Shown one piece after another: positions 32,301 through 36,241 of a stretch of 36,241 nucleotides of DNA. The position numbers and the translations under genes are program-made. The stretch covers positions 787,686 through 823,926 of the forward strand of contig MU646368.1 in NCBI GenBank assembly GCA_026770585.1. Reading direction: 5' to 3'. This stretch comes from Baffinella frigidus (Eukaryota > Cryptophyceae > Cryptomonadales > Baffinellaceae). The notes under the pieces are model-generated. The model did not search any database, was not told where the DNA came from, and worked only from the letters and a program-made list of their open reading frames with translations. How positions within the stretch are numbered: the stretch's first letter is position 1; every line of letters starts with the position of its first letter.

Positions 32301-35300
32301 AGAGCTGAAAGACGAAGAAGCCACCAACCTCCGCCATTCTCTCACGCGCATCCTCGGGAGCATCGGCATGGGTACCGCGCCCCGTTCAGTCTGGCGTTGC
32401 TGTATTGGCGCGCCGCACAGCGCTAGTGGTTCGCCCTTGGCTGCGCGCGCGCGCGCAACCTCCGGGAAGCAACAATGTCCTTACATGTTGGTTTTACGCT
32501 CGCGTCCAGGTTTGTACGAGAAGCGCGCGCGCGCAGCGCTAGTGAAGAGCTAACCACTAGCGCAGTGCTCGTTCGTGACTAGCGCGGCTAGTGATGAGCC
32601 AACCACTAGCGCAGTAGCTTGTTCGTGACTAGCGCGGCGCGCAGCGTGGTTAACCACTAGTGCAGTGCTCGTTCGTGACTAGCGCGGCGCGCGCGCGATA
32701 GTAAGGGCACGGAGCTGAAAGATGAGGAGGCCACCAACCTCCGGCAGTCGCTCACGCGCATCCTCGGCAGCATCGGAATGGGAGACAGGGTTTAGGGGTT
32801 ACTTGAGGGGTTGGGGATGGGGGATTAGGAAATCAACAAATGATTTGATTTATGCGGATTAGGGTTTGAGGGTTAGGGACTGAGTTAACGTCTTGCGAGT
32901 ACAGTGGACCTACCCTAACACATACCCGTCGGGGCCGGACTGATTGAGTATGTGTGGAGGGTAGGTATGCGTTATGGTGTCCACCCTTCAGGCATACTTC
33001 CTTGCAGGGGGAAATCGGGAGCCGGCCGAAGGAGTATGTGTGGAGGGTAAGTATATGTTACGGTTGCCTGTGTTAGGGTAGGTGCGCTGATTCTGAATCG
33101 GTCACGCGCCGCCCTTCCAGTACTAAATGTCATTTTTGACATTTAGTATCGAGCACTTTAGGTTCTTAATTCGAGCCCTCTCTGGACGCCTTAGGTTTAT
33201 GGTCCGACGTCACAAGTTCAATATTTTTTTTCTTTTCTGGGTTGGACTATTTTGCTGTATTCCAGCTCTGCCTGTCTCGGGTGTGGGGGTCAGGGATTGA
33301 GTTGAAGTCCCGCGAGTATCTAGATCGGTCCCGCGCAGCCCCTTCAGTGGGCCAGACTGTTTTGCTGTATTCCAGCTCTGCATGTCTCGGGTCGACTGGT
33401 CGTTTTCACTCAAAAGTTGACGGATTTGCACCAAAACCTCGGGGAATTGACTTCCGGTCTCGCCAAATTGGCGAGACCAAACCGCGTGAGGCAGGTCCCC
33501 TAAAACCCGAACTTCCTAGTCCCTAAAACCCAAACCCCAAACTTATCTCAGAAAACGAGTTCTAAAACTCGTTTTCTTAAGTCAATTCCCCTACAAATTC
33601 GTCAACTTATTCTTTACTCTCCGCATAAGTTAACAAATTTGTAGGGAAATTGACTTAAGAAAACGAGTTTTAGAACTCGTTCTCTGAGATAAAAACCCAA
33701 ACCCCAAACACATGACCCGCCCTGACGCCGCACACCCCAGGGGGCGCGGTTTCCCGGGGGGCGTGGTTTTTCGTTTTTGGGAACCCGGTACCCAAAATCC
33801 TAGCCCCGAAAACCCGAAACCGACACCCGAAACCCGAAAACCTGGAACCCGCAACAGGACGCGCCCGGACGCCGCACCCCCCGGGCGGCACGCGCGTCAA
33901 CGCCCTCCTAAATCCTGACACTTGAAACCAGAAACCCGGAACCCGGAACCCGAAACCCGAAACCCGGAACCCGGAACCCGAAACCCGAAACCCGGAACCC
34001 GAAACCCGAATCCCGAAAGCCGAAATCTTAAACCCGAAACGTAAACACAGGGCGGGCGCGGACGCCGCACACACCGGGGGGCACGCGTGTCAAGCCTCTG
34101 CGCGGCGTCGTCAACAGGTTATTACCCTCAACCCCCAACCCTGGTCGGATAGCGAGGGGGCAAATGAATCGGACTTCGAAGGGGTTTTGAATAACCCCTA
34201 AGCGATAATGCCTAGGACCCTACGGTAGGCAACCCGTAGGGACATAGGGGGGTTCCTACGGATCAGGTAACGGCAACTCGGGCATTTCCTGCGGAGACTC
34301 GGGCTTTCCCGAAAATCCCTTCGTAGCCCGCTGAGTGGCCTAAACCCTAAACCTTGAACCCTTGGTGTCCGCAGCCTGGAAAACGCGCATCTTTTCGAAG
34401 AAAACGACAACCTCCGGGAAGCTACCAGAAACCCTAATCCCTCGCGTGCGCACACATCCTAAACCCTAAACAATAAACAATAAAACCACCAAACAATAAA
34501 CAATAAAACCACCAGTTTTATAAAAAAAGGAAAACGCGCATCTCTTCGAAGATTCGAAGAAGACGAAAACCTCCGGGAGGCAACAAAGTCCTTACATGTT
34601 GGTTTTACGCTCGCGTCCAGGTTTGTACGAGAATTGGTCACGTTGTGAGCCGGAGGCTTCACACACCCCAACAAAATTTACCTCAGTGGCTTGCCTCGCC
34701 TTGAAAGGCCCTTCCGACGGCGTGCCTCCACTCGCGCGTAATTCCGTACTTATCCGGGGAAACCTATTTTTCTTTCATTTGATGGCAACGAAAATTACTA
34801 CACAATTCGTTCTTATTAGTAATATAAAAGAATCTGTGTAGTAATTTTGATTGCCATCAAATGAAAGAAAAATAGGTTTCCCCGGATAAGTACGGAGTTA
34901 CGCACGGCTTCATGCGGCGTCATAGCAGTTCCCCACAAATCCTCCAAACGAGGTTTTACGCAGCCAGATGTAGATTTTTGTGTAGATTTTTGTGAAACAA
35001 ATCTGACCCTTGAATCCTCGCGTTGCAGCCTGGAGAACGCACACCTCTTCGAAGAAAACGACAACCCCTTCGTAGCCCGCTGTGTGGCCTAAACTGTAAA
35101 CCTTCAACCCTTGGTGTCCGCAGCCTGGAGAATGCGCATTTTTTCGAAGAAAACGACAACCTCCGGGAAGCTGTCATAAACCCTCATCCCTCGCGTGCGC
35201 ACACATCCTAAACCCTAAACAATAAAACCACCAAGCACTAAACGCTAAACACCAAACCCTTGCTTTCATAGGGTGGAAAACGCGCATCTTTTCAAAGAAG

Positions 35301-36241
35301 ACGACAACCTCCGGGAAGCCATCAAGCGTTCATGATTGGATTGTTTCGCCATGCGTTTATGATTGGGTCGTTCAGTTTTTGTGATTGGGTCGTTCAGTTT
35401 TTTTTTTTGGGGGGGGGGGCGTCGTAGCCCGCTGAGTGGCCTAAACCCTACACCTGAAACCCTTGGTGTCCGCAGCCTGGAGAACGCGCATCTTTTCGAA
35501 GAAAACGACAACCTCCGGGAAGCCATCATGCGCCAATGGACACGTGTCGAACTGTTCACGGTGCACCCTAAACACTAAACAGACACGTGTCGAACTATTC
35601 ACGGTCTCTCCCCAAGCCCCTCACGTCGAACCAGGACGTCTCTCCCCAAGCCCCTCACGTCGTACACCCTAACCACCAGCCCTACACACTAACCCCCAAA
35701 ACACTATCTCTAAACCTGCTTGTTGTTTATTTGAGTGTTAAGGGTTATGTGTGTTTGTTGTTTAACTATTCACGGTCTCTCCCCAAGCCCCTCACGTCCT
35801 GGTGTGTACCAGCAATCCATCCACACGGTGGGCTTCGAGGGTTTCGGGACCCCTAGATTTAAGCGGTAACGTGACCAAATTTGCATCAGAAAATCCTTAA
35901 AGTTAACTGCCCACATGGTAAGTTGACTTTTGATGAAAGGTCCGTAGTCCACTGTGTGGATATCGGAAACGCCGAAAATCGGCCCCCTCATACGAATCTG
36001 CCCAATCTGAAACACCCCAATTGCTCTGGGTCGTCATGCGCCAATGGACACGCGTCGAATTATTCACGGTATACCCTAAACACTAAACACCAGCCCTCAA
36101 CTATCTCTAAACCTTGAAAATAAAAAATAAGAAATAGAAATTGAAAATAAACGATAATCCATAAACATAAACAATAAACAAACAATGTTCCTATACCTTA
36201 AACCTGAAACACTCAACCCGGAACCGCAGGGGTCGCCTAAG
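21588..36241 (+). CDS. SEL1-repeat / coiled-coil protein (at least 14 exons, continues beyond window)
   Basis: From exon 2 onward, thirteen exons join in frame to exactly 514 codons, and about 594 with the proposed exon 1. Order: a low-complexity N terminus; about four SEL1-like repeats (residues ~81-222; TPR-like scaffolds for protein contacts); then mainly charged, Glu/Lys/Leu-rich heptad sequence (~222-540) interrupted by a Gly7 tract; a basic linker with TPHTP; and a further helix LENAHLFEENDNLREA. No catalytic motif, signal peptide or membrane segment is visible. I do not recognise the family. A cytoskeletal or scaffold role is only a guess. Confidence 0.85.
21950..22315 (+). CDS. SEL1 gene exon 2: SEL1-like repeats
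   Basis: One hundred twenty-two codons, the longest exon. Repeats show the SEL1 pattern A..W...AA..G...AQ.NL......G: DERRAVETWRRAAELDNPEA, NMPEAVQWWRSAAEMGYADA, and VPAAHVLFKAAMAQGHAEAM followed by LYMEGTGG. Acceptor GCGCAG|A, donor GAG|GTAAGG, phase 0. Confidence 0.93.
22391..22517. mobile_element. CCACGCCAGAGT element, inverted relative
   Basis: 127 bp, the same length as 20473-20599 and similar to it when reversed (AAAGTCAATTYCC, GGCAGTKGTTTYCAAAAGT). No clear target duplication. Confidence 0.78.
22631..22780. repeat. 55-bp tandem repeat with internal hairpin
   Basis: Two full units (22631-22685, 22686-22740) and a partial third. Each contains AGTTGCCCCGTGAATACGGG continuing to GCAACT, a stem of about 10 bp. 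The array is bracketed by direct copies of ACCCTTACGCCCGCTGCGCC (22554-22581 and 22791-22818). Confidence 0.85.
23346..23395. other. Assembly gap (50 N) inside poly-C
   Basis: Exactly 50 Ns flanked by long C runs from about 23230. A placeholder gap; the true length and copy number of the tandem unit here are unknown, and the poly-C itself may be sequencing error. Confidence 0.97.
23530..23585 (+). CDS. SEL1 gene exon 3: last SEL1 repeat
   Basis: Encodes AFEIYSRASQMGNEEAQY then a split Arg codon, completing the repeat begun by EKDLDE in exon 2. Acceptor CTCAG|G, donor AG|GTTAAC, leaving phase 2. Confidence 0.92.
23586..24032 (+). repeat. SEL1 gene intron 3: CCCTAAA repeats and exon-3 echo
   Basis: Exon 3 donor-side echo at 23734-23762 (ends AG|GTTATT). 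The rest is CCCTAAA/CCCCAAA heptamer-like repeat. Confidence 0.8.
24033..24111 (+). CDS. SEL1 gene exon 4: start of coiled coil
   Basis: Encodes LWVLEDVRKREGELNNLNSK then MGKIQQ after the split codon. Acceptor AACAG|G, donor CAG|GTGCCA, leaving phase 0. Four forward echoes and one antisense copy follow in intron 4. Confidence 0.9.
24135..24266. mobile_element. GAAGGGG element, copy 1
   Basis: Ends GAAGGGGGTTTT and GAAACCCCCTTC; interior strongly like 34177-34324. Isolated end fragments CGTAGCCCGCTGWGTGGCC also occur at about 35070 and 35422, and an inverted one at about 7900. Confidence 0.8.
24771..24901. mobile_element. TTATCCGGG element, copy 1, inside an exon-4 echo
   Basis: Terminal inverted repeats of about 31 bp (TTATCCGGGAACAAGTATTT...) with AGAT duplicated on both sides (24767-24770, 24902-24905). 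Core GAAAATTACTACACA. It splits an echo of exon 4 from the intron sequence that normally follows it. Confidence 0.88.
25156..25213 (-). pseudogene. Antisense, intronless exon 3-exon 4 junction copy
   Basis: The minus strand reads GGGGAACGGGGATGCACAG, TACATGTTATGGGTGCTCG, AGGACGTGCGGAAGCGCGAG. This follows the last 24 nt of exon 3 straight into exon 4 with no intron, at about five mismatches in 58. Confidence 0.8.
25216..25290 (+). CDS. Possible optional exon: copy 1 of exon 5, first 25 codons
   Basis: In-frame copy GFIALQLERAANEEVSQNYH then GAGVY, with acceptor CCCAG|G and donor TAC|GTATAT. It is 75 nt and phase 0 at both ends, so inclusion would not shift the frame. Unlike most echoes it has both splice sites. 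Confidence 0.4.
25474..25548 (+). CDS. Possible optional exon: copy 2 of exon 5, first 25 codons
   Basis: Same 75-nt layout as copy 1, with GASVY at the end. Acceptor ATGCAG|G matches the main exon 5, donor TAC|GTATAT matches copy 1. Phase 0 at both ends. Confidence 0.4.
25664..25792 (+). CDS. SEL1 gene exon 5
   Basis: Forty-three codons, GFIALQLERAANEEVSQNYH, GAGVFLSPGKTLDTQGVRAR, VAQ. Acceptor GCAG|G, donor CAG|GTTAAC, phase 0. Two upstream copies of its first 25 codons are themselves intact potential exons. Confidence 0.88.
26067..26183. repeat. Left arm of 117-bp inverted repeat around exon 6
   Basis: Pairs with 26711-26827 in opposite orientation at high identity. Each arm has an internal CGCCGGAATCCGGCG-type palindrome. 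Confidence 0.88.
26242..26414. mobile_element. Terminal-inverted-repeat element with GAAAATTACTACACA core
   Basis: Ends GTCAGGTATTTAATTTAAAT and its inverted counterpart, giving arms of about 45 bp. The core CGAAAATTACTACACA and its inverted GTAGTAATTTTCG match the cores of the TTATCCGGG elements. Confidence 0.8.
26586..26684 (+). CDS. SEL1 gene exon 6: coiled coil
   Basis: Thirty-three codons, AKRAEREIKALRAEVEELCE then TGAKVREERDEAQ, clear heptads. Acceptor CCTAG|G, donor CAG|GTGCGA, phase 0. It lies between the arms of a 117-bp inverted repeat. Confidence 0.9.
26685..27600 (+). repeat. SEL1 gene intron 6: exon-6/7 echoes, dispersed element array
   Basis: Exon 6 fragments at about 26951-26968 and 27091-27112. 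Exon 7 acceptor-side echo at 27303-27330. A dispersed-element copy is expanded into six GACTATTCTCAAGTTGACC-type units (27165-27275). A palindromic TACGGTAGGC stretch occupies 27364-27460. Confidence 0.75.
26711..26827. repeat. Right arm of 117-bp inverted repeat around exon 6
   Basis: Reverse complement of 26067-26183 with a few differences. In the pre-mRNA the pair could fold into a long stem with exon 6 in the loop. Confidence 0.88.
27601..27723 (+). CDS. SEL1 gene exon 7: coiled coil, GC donor
   Basis: Forty-one codons, ADAEALRSEIMHLEEALAHQ, RQRAEGLALANNALSAADVE, Q. Acceptor ACCAG|G. The donor reads CAG|GCATGT, and all three downstream echoes also have CAG|GC, so a GC-AG intron is likely. 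Phase 0. Confidence 0.9.
27724..28969 (+). repeat. SEL1 gene intron 7: GTGTAGG repeats, exon-7 echoes, exon-8 echo
   Basis: Exon 7 donor-side echoes at 27932-28028, 28290-28303 and 28381-28391, all followed by GC. (GTGTAGG)n fills 27755-27925 and 28040-28290. Exon 8 acceptor-side echo at 28709-28762 is part of a 261-bp tandem unit carrying TCGTATATGGCC. A hairpin lies at 28418-28467. Confidence 0.82.
28418..28467. repeat. Short hairpin
   Basis: GGCGTGTGGTCACGTA pairs with TACGTGACCACGCC around a GGGCGGAATTCCGCC loop that is itself nearly palindromic. Confidence 0.85.
28970..29062 (+). CDS. SEL1 gene exon 8: coiled coil, possible GA donor
   Basis: Thirty-one codons, KAQIKQLIGENQELTTVAEW then AKAQRIEALQQ. 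Acceptor GAGCAG|A. The sequence after CAG CAG is GAAATC, while the homologous downstream echo has GCAATC. Either a GA donor is used or the donor is elsewhere. Phase 0 fits exon 9. Confidence 0.85.
29063..30176 (+). repeat. SEL1 gene intron 8: exon-8 and exon-9 echoes
   Basis: Exon 8 echoes at 29317-29382 (ends CAG|GC) and 29709-29756. CTAGCCTGCTGGCAGC copies precede them. Exon 9 acceptor-side echo at 29969-30028. A CTGGACA repeat lies at 29780-29845. Confidence 0.8.
30177..30275 (+). CDS. SEL1 gene exon 9: coiled coil
   Basis: Thirty-three codons, ALSTTVKSTMVEQDAREKKL then KAEIQSLRARLQQ. Acceptor TTCAG|G, donor CAG|GTTACG, phase 0. Confidence 0.9.
30276..30962 (+). repeat. SEL1 gene intron 9: exon-9 and exon-10 echoes in CCCTAAA repeat
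   Basis: Exon 9 donor-side echoes at 30434-30453 and 30581-30632. Exon 10 acceptor-side echo at 30781-30862. CCCTGAA/CCCTAAA repeat around them, with one inverted TTTAGGG block at 30530-30577. Confidence 0.82.
30963..31085 (+). CDS. SEL1 gene exon 10: Gly7 tract and coiled coil
   Basis: Forty-one codons opening with seven glycines, then FSHPAAGTMQALDDVEEQSK and AMLKRMRRDMLMQE. Acceptor TCTCAG|G, donor GAG|GTGCGC, phase 0. The G-run encoding the glycines is prone to slippage; the upstream echo has a different G count. Confidence 0.85.
31239..31352 (+). CDS. SEL1 gene exon 11
   Basis: Thirty-eight codons, VLLGEVLATVRDEDLEDQIA then LLKDCMGTAADGEGALAQ. Acceptor ACGCAG|G, donor CAG|GTTGCG, phase 0. 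Confidence 0.88.
31363..31471. repeat. Dispersed AGTTGAC element in SEL1 gene intron 11
   Basis: GACTATTCTTAAGTTGACAT, GTACACATCTGTCAACTTTG and CTCACCAAATTGGTGGGACC. Lies between exon 11 and its donor-side echo, the same placement as at exon 15 of GCN1. Confidence 0.8.
31842..31991. mobile_element. 150-bp hairpin element, copy 1 (TTATCCCAG...CTGAGATAA)
   Basis: Long terminal inverted repeats, each containing a smaller ACGAGTTCTAAAACTCGT hairpin. Flanked by a 4-bp direct repeat AGAC (31838-31841, 31992-31995). No coding capacity, so a non-autonomous DNA element. Confidence 0.9.
32263..32371 (+). CDS. SEL1 gene exon 12
   Basis: Encodes ALEDVLDHVDRGTELKDEEA, TNLRHSLTRILGSIGM and a split codon. 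Acceptor CTCAG|G, donor ATGG|GTACCG, leaving phase 1. Three acceptor-side echoes precede it and one donor-side echo follows. Confidence 0.87.
32908..33083. mobile_element. Inverted-repeat element ACCTACCCTAACACA
   Basis: ACCTACCCTAACACA at the left and its exact inverse at the right; inside, GGAGTATGTGTGGAGGGTA-like sequence occurs twice. No target duplication identified. Confidence 0.6.
33121..33148. repeat. 28-nt hairpin
   Basis: TACTAAATGTCA and TGACATTTAGTA form a perfect 12-bp stem around TTTT. It looks like a terminator but sits inside an intron and has no gene end next to it. Confidence 0.85.
33543..33692. mobile_element. 150-bp hairpin element, copy 2 (TTATCTCAG...CTGAGATAA)
   Basis: Same length as copy 1 and only a few differences from it. 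Flanked by the 4-bp direct repeat AAAC (33539-33542, 33693-33696). Confidence 0.9.
34051..34117 (+). CDS. SEL1 gene exon 13: basic linker
   Basis: Encodes GRARTPHTPGGTRVKPLRGV then VN plus split codons on both sides. The model depends on phase: it is the one exon that carries phase 1 from exon 12 to phase 2 for exon 14. Acceptor ACACAG|G, donor AG|GTTATT. Arg/Lys-rich with a TPHTP motif, possibly phosphorylated. Confidence 0.78.
34177..34324. mobile_element. GAAGGGG element, copy 2
   Basis: Ends CGAAGGGGTTTT and AAAATCCCTTCG. The interior shares GGTAGGCAACCCGTAGGG and ATAGGGGGGTTCCTA with the copy at 24135-24266. Confidence 0.8.
34750..34889. mobile_element. TTATCCGGG element, copy 2
   Basis: Terminal repeats TTATCCGGGGAAACC and inverse, with a GTAC duplication (34746-34749, 34890-34893). 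The flanks themselves form CGTAAYTCCGTAC/GTACGGAGTTACG, so it seems to have entered the centre of an older palindrome. Confidence 0.85.
35476..35560 (+). CDS. SEL1 gene exon 14
   Basis: Encodes LENAHLFEENDNLREAIMRQ then WTRVELFT, starting after a split Ser codon. Acceptor CCGCAG|C, donor ACG|GTGCAC, leaving phase 0. Five acceptor-side echoes precede it and three donor-side echoes follow, all ending ACG|GT. Confidence 0.85.
35561..36229 (+). repeat. SEL1 gene intron 14: exon-14 donor-side echoes
   Basis: Echoes at 35582-35603, 35764-35774 and 36033-36068, each ending TTCACG|GT. TCTCCCCAAGCCCCTCACGT occurs three times. 35830-36030 and 36110-36220 show nothing recognised beyond AT-rich AAACAATAAA runs. 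Confidence 0.8.
36230..36241 (+). CDS. Possible start of SEL1 gene exon 15
   Basis: CCGCAG|GGG at 36229/36230 opens GSPK in phase 0 and is the last good acceptor before the window ends. Too short to confirm; it could equally be an echo. Confidence 0.3.

Larger units (their letters stand above)
32372..34050 (+). repeat. SEL1 gene intron 12: exon-12/13 echoes and several elements
   Basis: A roughly 50-bp GC-rich tandem with ACCACTAGCGCAGTGCTCGT (32530-32700). Exon 12 donor-side echo 32704-32781. An ACCTACCCTAACACA inverted-repeat element 32908-33083. A hairpin at 33121-33148. Dispersed-element copy about 33420-33490. 150-bp hairpin 33543-33692. Exon 13 echoes about 33719-33740 and 33858-33906. 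ACCCGAAACCCGGA repeat 33905-34030. Confidence 0.8.
34118..35475 (+). repeat. SEL1 gene intron 13: five exon-14 acceptor-side echoes, two elements
   Basis: Exon 14 copies start at 34375, 34528 (acceptor lost), 35029, 35124 and 35272 and stop at or before codon 18. A GAAGGGG element lies at 34177-34324 and a TTATCCGGG element at 34750-34889. AAACAATAAA repeat near 34468-34510. Confidence 0.85.

Noticed and set aside
33121-33148. Intrinsic transcription terminator
   Set aside because: A stem-loop with T-rich loop but located mid-intron in a eukaryotic gene; better seen as a small inverted repeat.
34375-35322. Array of alternative exons from the five exon-14 copies
   Set aside because: The upstream copies lack a usable in-frame donor and most reach a stop or intron repeat soon after codon 18; counted as echoes.

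Overview
The window is nuclear DNA of a eukaryote with spliceosomal introns, probably a microalga or other protist. Exons are short and GC-rich with G or C at most third positions. Introns are long and built of degenerate TTTAGGG-, GTGTAGG- and TTCAGGG-type minisatellites. Most acceptors read AG|G, most introns are phase 0, and at least one donor is GC (another may be GA). These traits would suit a dinoflagellate, a haptophyte or another alga; I cannot settle the taxon.

Two divergent genes fill the window. On the minus strand, 21287 down to 1 carries 27 exons that join in frame to 854 codons of the N-terminal part of GCN1, the ribosome-bound HEAT-repeat activator of the eIF2alpha kinase GCN2. 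The gene runs off the left edge. On the plus strand, 21588 to the right edge carries at least 14 exons of a protein with an N-terminal block of SEL1-like repeats followed by a long coiled coil. I do not recognise this protein as a named family. About 300 bp of possible shared promoter separates the two start codons.

The striking feature is intron structure. Nearly every exon is accompanied by degenerate partial copies of itself ('echoes') in the flanking introns. Echoes upstream of an exon mostly keep the acceptor and 5' part; echoes downstream mostly keep the 3' part and donor. The introns look as if they grew by repeated duplication of segments spanning exon-intron boundaries. Two antisense fragments instead join the end of one exon directly to the start of the next without the intron, as a cDNA would (25156-25213 and 1063-1091). 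Several families of short non-autonomous elements sit in introns of both genes: 150-bp hairpins with 4-bp target duplications, TTATCCGGG elements, a CCACGCCAGA element with an 11-bp target duplication, GAAGGGG elements, and a dispersed AGTTGAC element. A 50-base assembly gap lies in poly-C at 23346-23395. I saw no tRNA, rRNA or CRISPR locus. All exon models come from reading splice sites, frame and phase by eye; no transcript evidence was available.
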